Below are positions 20,520 through 33,535 of a stretch of 64,000 nucleotides of DNA, in pieces. The number at the start of each line of letters is the position of its first letter. The first letter of the stretch is position 1. Origin of the DNA: Siphonodentalium dalli (Eukaryota; Mollusca; Scaphopoda; Gadilida; Siphonodentaliidae); assembly GCA_032622095.1 (NCBI GenBank), contig CP136062.1:230282578-230346577 (forward strand), read 5' to 3'. The notes under the pieces are model-generated. The model did not search any database. It was not told the origin of the DNA and worked only from the letters and a program-made list of their open reading frames with translations. The position numbers were made by a program, and so were the translations under genes.

Positions 20520-22499
20520 GCGAACTCTCCATGGCAGAATGGCATCTGTGAAAGAAATCATGCAGTTATAGACAATAATGTTTCTAAGATTCTATGTGAC
20601 AATCCAAAGATGGACCTTGAGATAGCCCTTATTTGGGCTGTCAATGCTAAGAATTCCCTTCACATGGTTTACGGCTATAGTCCTCACCAACTTGTGTTTG
20701 GTATAAACCCCAAGCTGCCATCTATTCTGACTGATGCTCCTCCAGCTTTAGAAGGAACCACAAGAAGTGAAATCTTTGAAAAACATATTACATCTTTGCA
20801 TGCTGCAAGAGAAGCTTTCATAAAATCAGAGTCATCTGAGAAGATTCGACGAGCACTAATACGACAAATTCGTCCAACTGGAGAGACTTTTAGCATTGGT
20901 GAGAGAGTATATTTCAAGAATGATAAATCCTCGGAATGGGAAGGGCCTGGAAAAGTGTTGGGTCAAGATGGCAAGGTGGTTTTCTTAAGACATGGCAGTC
21001 TTTACATCCGAGTTCCGTCTTGTAAAATGATGAAAGTTGGACAAGAATTTTCCAATGGAAAAACTGATGAAGTTAAACTGTTAAGCAATGATAACGAAGA
21101 GGAGAATTTGAATGTTCAAACTACATGTATGACAATTCCAACTGCACAGATGACACCAGAAGATGAAAGTGAAAGCGATGATACCGGTAGAAGTGTAAAG
21201 TCTACAGCAGCGTGTGAAGAGACTGATGATACAAATAATCCATTTAATTCCAAAGGAAAAGACTCTGGACTACCAAAGTTGAATGACTGTATCTTGTACA
21301 GAGTCAACAGTGATGATATATGGAAAAAGGCAGATATTGTGAGCAGAGGTGGAAAGACAACAGGAAAGTACAAAGGATGGTTTAATGTTATGAATTCACA
21401 CAGTTCAGAAGTGTCAGGTGTAGATTTTGAAAATCCGAGTGTGGAATGGAAGATTGTTGACACATGCAGAGATGAACATATATGTAGTGATGATCAGAAC
21501 ATTGATGAAGTTAATGTGGTAATAACAGATGGACGAGAAGAAGATATTATGATTGCAAAAATGAAGGAACTTGACAACTGGAAAAACTTTAAGGTGTATG
21601 AAGAAGTAGATGATGTTGGTCAGCCATATATATCAACAAGGTGGGTCGTTACAGAAAAATTCAAGAATGGGGAAAGGCAGTTAAAGGCTCGACTTGTTGC
21701 TAGAGGATTTGAGGAAAAAGATGAACATAGGACAGATTCGCCAACTGCAGGGAAGGAAACTCTAAAAATCTTATTAGCATTAGCTTCATCATTAGAGTGG
21801 ATATGCAGTTTTATTGATGTGAAGGCTGCTTTTCTGCAAGGAATGGAAATTGGACGAGAAGTATATCTCAAACCGGATATATCACTGTCATCAGGGAAGT
21901 TATGGAAACTCAAAAAATGTGTATATGGCCTGAATGATGCTTCGAGAAATTGGTATTTCAAAGTTTGTGATGTGATGAAACAACTAGGGTGCCGAAAATC
22001 AGTAACTGATCCAAGCTTATTCTACAAATATGACAATAAGGAACTTTCTGGAATGTTCTTAATTCATGTTGATGACTTTATCTGGGCAGGTACAATGGAA
22101 TTCAAAGAAAATGTTATCATTCCTCTGTCTGAAACCTTCAACATTGGAAGACATCAAACTTCTCAATTCAAATACATTGGACTTGATATCAGACATTCAG
22201 ATGAAGGAATATTCATGAATCAACAACAATACATAGAATCTACACAATTCATTCCGATAAACAATGCACGGAAATCTATGAAACATGAACCGTTGACTGA
22301 AAGTGAAATAACACAATTGCGGAGCTCATCTGGACAATTCAATTGGATGGTTAATCAAACATGCCCCGATGCAGCATATGATGCTTTGGAGATCAGCACA
22401 TCTATCAAAGAACCCAAAGTTGAACACTTAGTTAAATGCAACAAAATTCTAAAACAGCTCAAATTGGAATCATTCGACATAAAAATTCCCGGTATTTAA
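20520..22499 (+). pseudogene. copia integrase C-terminus and reverse transcriptase
   Basis: The frame is open from 20520. It begins with the integrase region carrying the third catalytic residue (SPWQNGICERNH), then GYSPHQLVFGINP and the C-terminal linker. The reverse transcriptase starts near RWVVTEKFKNGERQLKARLV, has FIDVKAAFLQG (motif A aspartate), KLKKCVYGLNDASRNW and the catalytic IHVDDFIWAG (VDD, as in copia). The thumb and connection run to LKLESFDIKIP. One extra base in GGTATTTAAT at 22491 shifts into a TAA. This copies element RNA into DNA when intact. Here it is separated from gag by the earlier lesions. Confidence 0.92.
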
Positions 22500-23007
22500 T
22501 GATGTTAACAATCTTCGACTGAGACTATACTGTGATGCCTCATTTGCAAACCTTCCTAATGGATATTCTAGCTCTTGTGGTTATATGATATTCTTGGTTG
22601 ACAATAATGAAAAATGTAGTCCAATTTGCTGGAAGTCTAACAAAATTCGGAGAGTTGTGAAGAGTACACTAGCTGCCGAGGCACTAGCCATGGTTGACGG
22701 ACTGGATGCAGCATATTATTTGGGCTGCATATTGAGTGAATTACATTTCAACACTGTGGATAGAAACAAAATGCACATTGATGTGTTCACTGATAATCGT
22801 TCTCTAGTGGAGAATATAAATTCAACCAAGTTAGCATCTGAAAAGAGACTAAGAATAGACATTTCCAACATCAAGCAGATGCTAAATGAAGGAGACATTT
22901 CAAAACTTCAATGGATAGAGAGTAAGAACCAACTGGCAGATGCATTAACCAAAAAGGGGGCTTCACATAAAGAATTATCACAGATACTTGTATGTGGACA
23001 ATTTTGA
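22492..23007 (+). pseudogene. copia RNase H domain, frameshifted off reverse transcriptase
   Basis: In the +1 frame from 22492 the protein continues without loss. YCDASFANLPNGYSSCGY, KSTLAAEALAMVDG, FTDNRSLVENI and ESKNQLADALTKKGA are the expected copia RNase H motifs with their acidic residues. It ends at a TGA at 23005-23007, about 120 bp before the 3' LTR. The first in-frame ATG (22585) is not a real start. Confidence 0.9.
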
Positions 23008-23105
23008 AGGAAAAATATGACTTTTAGATCATCACTGACTATTTTCATGTAGATAATTCATTGTTTGTGTATTATATAAAGAAAAAGAAAAAAAAGAAAA
23101 CAAAA

Positions 23106-23127
23106 ATAGAAGAAAGAAAGAGGAATG
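23106..23127 (+). promoter_or_regulatory. polypurine tract
   Basis: ATAGAAGAAAGAAAGAGGAA immediately precedes the 3' LTR and is the expected primer for plus-strand DNA synthesis. Confidence 0.85.
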
Positions 23128-23362
23128 TGTTACGATGTGTTTTGGTGAATGGACATTTGTTTCTGGGTGTGACTGTACTGTACATTCTGAGGCGGAAGGA
23201 AGTGACGTCATTGCGAGTGTAGTTTCGATAGTGTGTAGAAATACGAGAGAGAGAATGGAACTGATAAAGAACAAGGCGTTCGCCAAAGGCCAGCGCGAGC
23301 GGGATCTCGAGGTGGATCATACCAGATGATAATTCTTTGTGGTGAGTTCTGCTAACCTATCA
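23128..23362 (+). repeat. 3' LTR (235 bp)
   Basis: Identical to the 5' LTR except for GATGATAATTC in place of GATAATAATTC. Ends CTATCA, followed by the ACCTT target duplication. Confidence 0.95.
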
Positions 23363-23367
23363 ACCTT
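23363..23367. repeat. target-site duplication, right copy (ACCTT)
   Basis: Matches 17860-17864. Confidence 0.9.
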
Positions 23368-23790
23368 AGCTGCAGGCAATCAATGCAATACGTGTAAACT
23401 ATGTAGAAAAAGAAATTATTGAATAAAGTGTAGTGAATATGATGCGTCACTTTAATATTTGAGTCGGACATAGCTTACCTTACCTGAAGGCAATCAATGC
23501 AATAAGTGATGTAGAAACAGAAATTATTGAATGAAGTGTAATGAATATGAAGCGTCATTTTAATGCAATATCGATTGTGAGGAAGAGAAATTTCACTTTA
23601 ATAGTTAACAATGATATACATTATAATTATAGATTATCCCCATTGAAGACGATCAATGCAATGACCAGTGTAGAAATGGAAAAAAATGTTGCCTGAATGA
23701 ATCGATGTGTGAACATAAAGTCTCACTTTAATGAAATGTTGAGATGATGGAATCAACGATGAATTTGCAATTTCTGTAATGATGAAATTG
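23368..23790. repeat. degenerate ~115-170 bp direct repeats
   Basis: Three diverged copies carry GGCAATCAATGCAATA (or GACGATCAATGCAATG), GTAGAAA..GAAATTATTGAAT and GCGTCACTTTAAT. The copia element is inserted in the first copy. Confidence 0.6.
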
Positions 23791-23799
23791 GTTCACATA

Positions 23800-25560
23800 C
23801 CGGTATACATGTATATGCAGCTGAAAATGTGAATTGACTGAAATGTAATTATGAAAGTGTCAATGACACTGTAGCTCAATGAGGAAAGGGAATAATTTCA
23901 TGTGTTACAGTTAATGGAGCGATTAGGAATGTGGAAAGTTGAAAGGCCTAGTTATGCAAAGATTAAAATCCAAGATGGCCTCGACAGCCATCGTTTTTTT
24001 GCCAAATGACACAAAAAAGACTCCTTCCTATTTACATGTCATTGTTAACATCCTTCACAAATTTCATGATGATCCGACAAAAGATACGACCTGTAGCCCG
24101 TGTCAAAGGATTTAGTCGTGTAAAGAGTAAAATACAAGATGGCTGCTGGTGACCAGGTTTCTTGGTTGAATTTAAAATGAACCTTTTCCCATCTACATGT
24201 AATTGTTAACATCCATTACAAATCTCATGATGATTGGACCAAAGATTCGACTTGTAGCCCTTGACAAAGAATTTAGTCATGCAAAGAGTATAATCCAAGA
24301 TGGCTGCTGGCGGCCATGTTTTTGGCCGAACAACCCCATAATTACTCATTTCCGATCTACATGTCCATTTTAACATCCATGACAAATTTAATAATGATCC
24401 GACAAAAGATACGACCTGTGGCCGAAGCTAATGGATTGAATTTTGAAATCCAAGATGACCGCTGCCGGCCATGTTTTCTGGCCAAATGACCCCAAAATGA
24501 CTCACTCCCATCCACATGTCAACATCAACATTCATGACAAATTTCATAATGATCTGACCAAAGTAAGGACCTGTAGCCTGTGCCAAAGGATTTAGTCATG
24601 CAAAGAGTAAAATCCAAGATGGCTGCTGGTGGCCATGTTTTTTGGTCAAACTACCCCAAAATGACTCGTTCACATCTACATGTCATCTACATGTCAATAG
24701 CGATGACAAATATCATAATGATATGACCAAATGTACAACCTAGAGCCTGTGCTGAAGGATTTAGTCAAGCAAAGAGTAAAATCCAAGATGTATTTTGGCC
24801 GAATGACCACAAAACAGCTCGTTCCCATCTACATGTCATTGTTAACACCAATGACAAATTTCATGAAGATCCGACCAAAGCTACGACCTGTAGCCCGCGC
24901 CAGAGGATTTAGTCATGCAAAGAGTAAAATCCAAGATGGCTGCTGGCGGCCATGTTTTTTTGGCCGAACGACCCCAAAATGGCTCGTTCCCATCTGCCTG
25001 TCATTACTAACATCCATGACAAGTTTCATGATAATCAGACGAACAGTATGACCTGTAGACCACGCGAATCGATTTAATTTTGAAATCCAAGATGGCTGCC
25101 AGCGGCCATGTTTTTTGGCCGAATGACCCCAAAAGGATTCTTTCCAATCTACATGTCATTGTTAACATCCATGACAAATTTCATGAAGATCCTACCAAAG
25201 CTACGACCTGTAGCCCGCGCCAAAGGATTTAGTCATGCAAAGAGTAAAATCAAAGATGGCCGCTGGCAGCCATGTTTTTTGGTGGAACAACCACAAAATG
25301 ACTCGTTAACATCCATGATAAATTTCATGATGATCAGACAAACAGTAAGACATGTAGACCGCGCCAATCGATTTTATTTTGAAATCCAAGATGGCTGTCA
25401 GCCGCCATGTTTTTTGGCCAATGACCCAAAATGACCTGTTCCCATCTACATGTCAATGTCAACATTCATGACAAATTTGATAAAGATCAGACCAAAGGTA
25501 CGACCTGTAGCCCGCGCCAAAGGAAATTGTTGACGGACACACACACGCACACATGGACGT
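23800..25560. repeat. ~160-bp tandem array with CCAAGATGGCTGC motif
   Basis: About ten diverged units, with CCAAGATGG-type words near 23968, 24132, 24296, 24452, 24616, 24785, 24930, 25088, 25253 and 25388. Each unit runs through GGCCATGTTTTTTGGCCGAA, CATCTACATGTCATTGTTAA, ACAAATTTCATGATGATCCG and ACGACCTGTAGCCCG. A leader (GTGTCAATGACACTGTAGCT ... AATGGAGCGATTAGGAATG) and an end (GGAAATTGTTGACGGACACA) match a short single-unit relative at 61105-61530. ORFs of ~106 codons over it are by-products. Confidence 0.85.
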
Positions 25561-26573
25561 CGTTGAGCTAATAATGAATATGTGATGTGTCGCTTTTAAT
25601 GAATTGGCAATGACAGCAGTATGGAAACTGTCACTGCGGTGGAGTTACGATACATGCCGTTAGGTTATGATACACGGTCTACAGCCCTACAGGTATTAGC
25701 GGGTTGTCACACCAGACGTTGAAGAAAATTATGATATACATGTATGTCCATGAGGATCTTTTTAAAGATTGGGTAAGTGTTGGCGCTGGGTATAGCTGTT
25801 AAAACATCCGTTAAAACCGCCATAAACAGAATTAATATTATAAACAAACCTTGTTCTTATACCAATCATAAATACATGTATCACATTAATTTCAGCATGT
25901 TGTTATGTTAGTACTTTGTGTTACATTGTATGTAAGCAAACGTCATCTTATGTAAACAAACAGTTCATCTACATGTATGTAAAGAGTATGCGATAAGCAA
26001 AACACTCAACACCGAGTAGACCCCCACTGCATATACATGTATATGAAATTTTGTTAGAAATACCACCGTTATTTCACGCCTTTAGATTAGGCTAATTTGG
26101 GGACATTTTGGCGGACAGAGGTGATAGGTTTGAGTGGGGGGGGGGGTACCCCCTTGTGACTATTGGGGGTACCTTTTGAAGTAAACCTAAAATGGGGGCT
26201 GTTTGGTTGTTCTGAAGCATATGAAAGGTGAAAGAAATGAACCAATGGCCCCCATATCATTTCCTGGCAACTTGGGCTTATATCAGCATTCAGCAAGTTA
26301 TGTTACATGTACCCTTATATTTTCAAGTTTTGTAGGTCACAATTTATTGAATATTGGGAATATTGGATCATTTGACATCAACAAAGCCATTTTATAGATG
26401 TACGGTGCTTGAAAGTTCACCAAGCAGTTCACCAACACACTGATCATGGGTATTTCCAATTAAAATTTAATTTAATCCAAGTTAAATCGCATAATCAAAG
26501 TAATTAATGGCTGAACATCACCAACTTCAACTGTGGAATCTGACCCAATGCCTCCCATACAGAGAGGCCTAAG
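25561..26573. other. no gene seen
   Basis: AT-rich with TACATGTA-type words and a G-run at 26136-26147. No coding region is supported. Confidence 0.5.
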
Positions 26574-26634
26574 CTGAATGAGGTTCCCAGAGGGTGAATT
26601 TGGTGATGCTAGCCCTCTGGGGACCTCATTCCGC
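26574..26634. repeat. short hairpin
   Basis: GAATGAGGTTCCCAGAGGG and its near complement CCCTCTGGGGACCTCATTCC are separated by about 18 bases. Confidence 0.6.
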
Positions 26635-26700
26635 AAATGTCAGCCACACTAAATTCAGGCTTGGGGACCGCCCACCTCTAGTTCTATTGAGAATCATATA

Positions 26701-26956
26701 TTAACCCTTCATTTACTAAATGCTTATTGACAAGTAGATGTTGTGGGAAGTGTTCAGATAAAGTCGTTTGTTGAACTTTTCTGAACATTTCCAACCAATT
26801 AATAGATATTCTTCTACACATGTACATGTGTGTATTATCTGTTAGTCTGTTGTCATCTGCTTGCATTTCCTGAACACCCCTCTGAATGAATAATAGATCA
26901 TTCAAATAAATTCTTTTTTACTTGGTGGGAGAATCCATTTAGTAAAGAAAGGGTTA
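26701..26956. mobile_element. small MITE, TIR AACCCTTCATTTACTAAATG
   Basis: The 22 bp at 26701-26722 recur inverted at 26936-26956 (CATTTAGTAAAGAAAGGGTTA). It has an interior of ~210 bp with no ORF. TTAA lies at the left end and TTAT at the right, so the target duplication is not certain. Confidence 0.6.
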
Positions 26957-28014
26957 TATCAAATTTTCGCTACGATAAGGCAGCAATGATTCATAGCCCC
27001 TACAATTCAGTGGAATCATGAACTTATTTACAACATACATGTACCGCATTACCGGTATAGCCATTTAATAAGCTAAATCTCCGATTTTGGTGTTGAATGG
27101 GTCACCATGAATCACTCTCAACCTAATCAATCACCACAGTGTTTTGCTTATCGCTCACTATTTACATGCTGTATATATACAAACGCTCCGCTCACACAAA
27201 GTGTTTTGCGGAAAATAACGCATTCTTAATATGATCATTATTCTACATGTATACTATTAGGATATTATTGAGGAAACTTTCATAATTTGGTAACTGTTAT
27301 TTCTAAATTATTACTTATTACATGTACATATGTACATGTAAACATACATGTATACCGGCAGACTTACATTTTTAGAAAATGTAGGCGCGCAGAGATCCGC
27401 TCGCTGGGTTTTGGCCAGGCGCGCGGTTTCTATCAAGATAAAATAAACAGCGGAAATACATTCATAAATGCCGCGTAAATTGAATTTGTTTACTCACGAT
27501 CGATGTCCAGTGAATCTCTTTGATGGTTTAACACTGCTTAATCCACTATCCATAAGCACAAGTGAATATTACACACTATGTTTTATATTATACATGCTCC
27601 TATATTAAATGTAATTCATAATAATTAATAAGGAATCAATTTAATACTCAGATTCCAAGCTGACAAAATAAATATCAACATCTCCCGGCCACGTGGTCTC
27701 GATTTGATTTTCGAGGAATTTATGTGACGTCATACGCCATACCGGTACATAGAAATGTATTTTTAGCTTCGAATCATTCAGTCTCAGACAGATAGTGCAT
27801 TTGACACATCACACCGTGTGACCTCGTCAGGGTAGACACTGATAATAGCGTTATCAGGTTCGCTCTCTGTATTTGGCCTAGGTGCGCAATCGATCGCTCG
27901 CTGGTTTTCAGTTTTAGCCGTGCGATGGTGCGCAAGAGCGATCGCGCGCCTCAAAAATGAAAGTCTGTACCCGTGTACCGGTACACTTAGCTGATGTATA
28001 CATGTACAATGTAT
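26957..28014. other. no gene seen
   Basis: Palindromic TACATGTA words and GCGCGC-rich patches (27380-27425, 27880-27955) occur. No ORF is supported. Confidence 0.45.
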
Positions 28015-28270
28015 GAGTATATATCGAGGTCGCAGTCAAGGACACAGTCGCATATGAAATTGGACCCACCCATATAGTTCCCGGGATCAAAGTAGGCCTT
28101 TGGTACATTAATACCAAATTTTAGTCCGATCAGTCGTGCAGTTTTCAAATCTATAACACACAGAGATAGAAGTTCTATGTACCTACATGTATATGAGCGA
28201 GGTCATGGTCAAGGACATGGTCACTCATGAAATTGGACCCGCCCATTTCCGGGATCAAAGTAGACATACA
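28015..28270. repeat. two-copy direct repeat (~170-bp period)
   Basis: GAAATTGGACCCACCCATAT and GGGATCAAAGTAGGCC at 28055-28100 recur as GAAATTGGACCCGCCCATTT and GGGATCAAAGTAGACA at 28228-28265. Each copy is preceded by GAGGTC.(C/T)AGTCAAGGACA-like sequence. Confidence 0.6.
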
Positions 28271-28279
28271 ATACATGTA

Positions 28280-29400
28280 CCCCGCTGGACAAAACAAGTA
28301 TCCATTGGCACCGCAGTGTATTTGCTGTTCGGCTGCGGTGTCAGAGTTTGTAACTGCAGTTGAGCACCGCAGCCGAACGGCAAGTACATTGCGGCCAAAT
28401 GGCAAGTTCACTGCGACCGAAAGGCAACTACCTTCACGGTCGAATGGCATGTACACCGTGGTTAAATTTCTGGTTTGTATTGTTTTTTTTTCAGTTTGAT
28501 GAAAGTACACCGTGGCAAATACACCATGCCGAATGGCAATTACATCACGACCCAACTGTTAGCCGGTGGCGCCGCGGTGTAGTTGCATTTCAGCTGCGGT
28601 GGCAATGCTAACCGCACCGCAGTTAAGTGGTCCCACACACAGACAGAATTTCCGAAAAACAACCGATGAACAAATGACCGATGATGAAAAACAACTAACG
28701 AAAAAACACACCGGCTGACGAAAGGTGGCAAATGACAGATAAATGGCGAGGATGACGATGGCAAATAGCAACAAACAACAACGAAGAAAAATACCGACTG
28801 ATGACAAAAAATGACTGATGACGAAAAACAAATGGCCAACGACTAACACGATGTCGAACAATCGATGACGAAAAATTACTGATGACGAAAAACAAACAGC
28901 CAAAGATGAATACGATGTCGAATGATCGATGACGAAAAATGTCTTGATGACAAACACATCGACCCAGGCCTGCAGGTTTCAAAATTATGTGTAACCTACA
29001 GTAGGGCCTACATGTATTTTTTTTTCGCCTGGTTTGTGCTTAGGTAATCCTAGTCCAAATCTACGGGATATAATGTACCCTGCTGGACAAAACAAGTTTC
29101 CAGTTGACCACGGTGCAGTTAGCATTGCCACTGCGGCCGAAATGCACTACATGTACATTGTACACCGCGGCTCCACTGGCTAACTACATTTGGGCTGCGG
29201 TGTACTTGCCACAAAAACCACGACTGATCACAAATGAACAAAGGATGAAAACAAACGACCAACAATAAACACGACGACAAACTACCAAGGACGAAAAACG
29301 ACAGATGACAACCAAACACGAATGACGACAAACACACTGACTGTGACACTGATGACCAACGAATGACCACGACAAATTGTCAAATGATCAAAAATGATTA
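28280..29400. mobile_element. fold-back element with GACGAAAAAC-rich centre
   Basis: Around 28572-28625, GCGGTGTAGTTGCATTTCAG and GGTGGCAATGCTAACCGCAC are matched in reverse complement at 29106-29175. The centre (28640-28960) is a minisatellite-like mix of ATGACGAAAAACAA words, repeated more loosely at 29215-29370. CTGCTGGACAAAACAAGT also occurs in direct orientation at 28285 and 29082. ORFs of 63-132 codons on the minus strand rich in S, F, V and H are translations of this low-complexity DNA. Confidence 0.55.
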
Positions 29401-30200
29401 AATGAAATAATAATCAAAACTTAATTTTTAATTTAATTTTAAAGCAAACCTTTAAAAAAATCTTGGATTTGGAGAAAAATGCCTCCAGGAGCACGCATTG
29501 TGCTGTTGTGTTCACAACTCCACAAGAATCCTCATCAGATATCAATTCCTTGAACTTAAGTTGAAGTTGAAGATGGTAACTAGGAAACATACTACAATTT
29601 TAGTATCACAATTTACACGTAACACAGAATTCGTTCTTTCATTTTTTTTATCTTTCTTTGAACTTCGAACTTTTTGGTTGATTGAATGATTCTGGAATCT
29701 TGATCATTGTTGTCTGTAACAGTTTACAGTGAAGCCTAACGCAATAACTGTCGATTGTCACGAAATCAAGCGATTAATTAATCTACGTGCTAGTACACTC
29801 GTACATTTGTGAAAATTGTTTGCCATGAAGCGAAGGTGAAGGCCTTATCGGTCTATGGGATATACGGAAGTAATTTCCGATCAAGTAACTGCCGTAAGCC
29901 GGATGACACTGACAGGACGGTCGCTTGACGGGGGGTAATTAGTTGTTATGCTATTGATATACCAATGATTTTTATCAGATGAAAAGGCTGTAATTAATCC
30001 TCAGAAAGAACTGAATAGGCTAAACTTGAAAGTCGGGTACATTCTAGAATCTGGGAATGAATTTGATCAGTTGTTGTTGTTGTCTGCATATTCCTCCGTT
30101 ATATCGGAACACCCTGTAGTTTCTGCTGGATTCTGCGCAGTCACCACCCGGAAGTCACGTGTTAAATTCACAAATAAACGTACCCGGTAATTTCTCTCAT
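29401..30200. other. no gene seen
   Basis: AT-rich spacer. No supported feature. Confidence 0.45.
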
Positions 30201-30204
30201 GGTA

Positions 30205-30251
30205 TATAGAAATATATAAAAATTATATAAAAATTATATAAAAATTATATG
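30205..30251. repeat. 12-bp tandem repeat
   Basis: Three to four copies of TATATAAAAAT(T) run in tandem. Confidence 0.8.
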
Positions 30252-32870
30252 ACGTCATAATTCACATGCATTTAGGTATAAACACCCACTGGGGTGGTTG
30301 CTATTATTTCTCAAATTCGTACCTCCGTTGACGCAATATTCGATTAAACTACACACAGAAATGCAGTAACAGTGTCAACTATTTGACAACGCCCCGCTTC
30401 GACCATGACAACGACGATTGTGCGACTCGTTGAACGGTAATTTTCATTTTTATACGACGTATCTGTCACTGCATGATCGGACAGCTTAGTTATGCGTGTA
30501 AGCCCATGTATGCTGCATCAATAAATGTTTCGAACAGTACCTTCGTTGTACAATGCACATGTCCTGGATTCAATACAGTACTGTGTATTTACTGATCCCC
30601 ACATGTGAAGGTATAGAGACCAAGTCACATAAGAGATTTGTCCCTAAACGAGCATTCTTTAATTTTTTGAACATGACAAAATGCCCGACTTACATGTACC
30701 TGAACATTTTCCTTCTTGGTACACCTAGCGGCATTGTAATTTTTGTAAAGTTGACTTGTTCATTCGAAAATGTCACCACTTACCCTACCCTAACATGAGT
30801 TATTTTAGTCATATTCTGATTAGCAGGTAGGCCCTACATATAAAGATGTCCTCGAAAAATTATTGACCGTTTAGTTACTTTTATAAATGTGTTTGTATGA
30901 AAGTATTAGTTAAAATTCTTTATGGTTATCTGAAACTGAAAGTAATGAGCAACACTTTAAAAAAAATAGAAGGGATGGATGCCAGAAAATTGCAGTAAAA
31001 CTTATACATACATAAAATAGTAGAACATTGGGTTGGTTGGTCCCGAAAGTAGCCAAAATAAAAAAAAATAACCTATAGGGATACGCTGATTTATGACCCC
31101 CCCCCCCCCCCACCCCTGATCCCCCGGTTCGGACGCCAACTTGCCGGTATATTATTAACATGTGGTGTTTTGTTGCGGTAGTATTTTTAATTGGGTAAAC
31201 TGGTGTGTGCATACTTCAAATGAGTTAAGAATTAATAGGAAATAAATGTCATAGAATTGTAATATCTGGAGGCAAATCTTGACTGCGCGAGGGAATTATA
31301 TTTTAGATAACTAGATTTTAATCACAAATAAATAAATCATTATAGAATATCATTTTCACCGTTTATAGATATATATACACCTGGATGTCAAAATATGGAA
31401 TTATACTCAAAACAAAATATCAAGTTTCATGTGTGGAGTTAATTTCTAACATGAAGGCGACCATTCCCCACCATCGATACCACAACGCAACTGAGAATAA
31501 GACATGTTGGCCATAAGAAAATACCGAGGCATTGTGAGTCGGCTGCTAGTTAGGCGTACAGACAGACGGAAGGAAAGTTGGATAGGCGGAAAATTTAAAT
31601 CATGTAATGTGTGGTGCACAGATATGGAAATTAAACCTGTACAGTATAGCAATATACGATTCGACATTACTTTATTTTCCACAGCTGGCTCCAAATAAAA
31701 GAGTCTTAATCTCGTAGCCTTGAGGTCGTGTGATTCATATGCATAGTCATGTCTATAGCGAGCGTGACATTCATTAGAAAACGACTTCTCGTGAGCACAA
31801 GTTAATGAAATTTCAATTGCTGGTCTCACAATCGTCGTTATCATAGTCGACTACTCGGCGTTGTCAATTGAGTGCGATGATACCCCCACAAATATGGACA
31901 CAGCGCCATTAATCACAGAACTGAGGTTAACATCAGTTGTGAACGAGAGGCCGATCACGATCGGCAGATGTTAACCCATCCCTTGGCGATAAAAATTGAC
32001 TATGATCGGATAAATCGGAGTATACTGTTATGTACTATTATAGACAAATGTACATAACACAAATTATTGGAATTTATGGGTCACTGGCATTTATATAAGA
32101 GAATACGCTGGTACAGGATCGGTAATGCTAAACCAACAGAGCCTTGGGTTAAATGTGAAAGGTGTGACCTGGACATGGATACTTAGGTTAAGAGAGTCCA
32201 ATTTAAGTTTACAATAATAATGTGTCAAATTCTACCAATAATATAGTATACAGATAAGCCACCACACTGCTGACCCGTTAATATCAATTATATAGCAGAG
32301 CTGTCAACAAATCACAGGAATTGTTTATGTTGAAAACTGGCCTCACTATTAAATCAATAACAATTATAATGATCTCAGACCATCTGAAGATATAACTCTG
32401 CAGCACAGATGTCCATGTCTACTGTTAATATCATGTGATGTTTATTGTTGAATCTTTATTTTAAATAAGATACCATAGCTTTCTTTATCAGATTATTTGC
32501 ACACTGGCATAAGAGACATCAGAAAATAATATAGCCTTATCAATAGCTAAGTAGTCCAAAGGCATGGGATAGAATTGATGAATTGGATTTAATGTTTCTC
32601 CAAACAGATTAACAAGTACATAACACAAGATTTTGGACAGATTTAAACAAATTTGGTGAGGTGATTCGGGATACCCTTGGCAGAGTTATAATTGTGTTAG
32701 TTTTTCAAATTTGTTTAATTTAAAAAAAAATTTGTTTTTAATTATTTTAAAAAAAAGAAGATTGGGAACCTTTTTATCAACTTGTATCATAATCATCAAT
32801 ATCTAAATGAAAACCAATGAAAGAGTCAATGACATTTTGTTTATTATTATTATAAAACATAAAAATAAAA
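30252..32870. other. no gene seen
   Basis: No convincing ORF. It includes a C-run at 31098-31112, an A-run at 32740-32757 and a small hairpin around 31926-31977 (GTTAACATC / GATGTTAAC). A 132-codon minus-strand ORF (31446-31844) has no recognisable domain. Confidence 0.45.
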
Positions 32871-32876
32871 ATAATT

Positions 32877-33085
32877 ATTTTTTTTTACGAAAAAGGGTCA
32901 TAACTCCTTTAAAATAAATTGGATCGAACCCATATTCAAACTCGAACTGTATTTTGAGAAACCTATATACAAAATTTGGTTCCGATCAAATAGAAAATGT
33001 TAGAGTTATCGCATTATGCCCAAAGTGTCTACGGACATTGACACTATGTGTACCATACTATGGTATAGGTGCACATAAAAAGTTT
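32877..33085. repeat. dispersed repeat with GGTCATAACTCC start and CATACTATGGTAT end
   Basis: AAAAGGGTCATAACTCCTTT, ACCCATATTCAAACTCGA, AAATTTGGTTCCGATCA and a terminal ACCATACTATGGTATAGG. Related copies lie at 33536-34104 and 60757-61115. Confidence 0.7.
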
Positions 33086-33535
33086 GATCTCATGCAGAGT
33101 ACAAGAAAAATATATCAAACCTGGTGTGCCCCTTTAATATTTCAATTCACATTTGTAATCAATTGAAATTAATGTCCAACAAATCTACTAAACACAATCA
33201 CAATATTAATCTCCAATAGTAATGCTATTAAACAATGAAACCAGATTATGCCTTTAAGATGGAATTTAAATAACCATGCATATAAAATATATAGTAGAAA
33301 CATTCCATCTGTGCTATCTCAGCATATGGTCAGAGATACTTTATAGAGTATAAAGTATATATGATATGGCCAACACATCCCCTAGTAGTTAATTATCTCA
33401 ATGCAAGAGAGAGACAATTCATGGCATTGTAACTGGATACTAACTCTGTGTGCAAAGACAACATCAGACCTGATTTATAGGATTCTATTTGGACAGTGCA
33501 AACTGGGTATCTTTGATATATTTTAGCGATGAATA
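33086..33535. other. no gene seen
   Basis: No supported feature. Confidence 0.4.

Larger units (their letters stand above)
17865..23362 (+). mobile_element. complete Ty1/copia LTR retrotransposon, coding-defective
   Basis: Two 235-bp LTRs with TG...CA ends, flanked by ACCTT on both sides, enclose gag, protease, integrase, reverse transcriptase and RNase H in the order that defines Ty1/copia. The element is 5498 bp including a ~485-bp LINE fragment inside it. The LTRs differ at one position that I can find (A against G near 18065/23328). The polyprotein is broken by a stop at 19699, a frameshift near 19993, the LINE insertion near 20033 and a frameshift at 22491. The target was a repeat: TTTGAGTCGGACATAG before the element recurs at 23458, with AGGCAATCAATGCAATA after it. 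Confidence 0.97.

Noticed and set aside
28540-28982. Overlapping minus-strand ORFs up to 132 codons looking like hydrophobic proteins
   Set aside because: They come from a low-complexity GACGAAAAAC minisatellite; three frames are open together.
30404-30434. Possible short first exon (MTTTIVRLVER then GTAATT)
   Set aside because: Only eleven codons, no promoter evidence and no matching downstream exon found.
31446-31844. 132-codon minus-strand ORF
   Set aside because: No domain, no splice context, and part is encoded by a GACAGACGG simple repeat.
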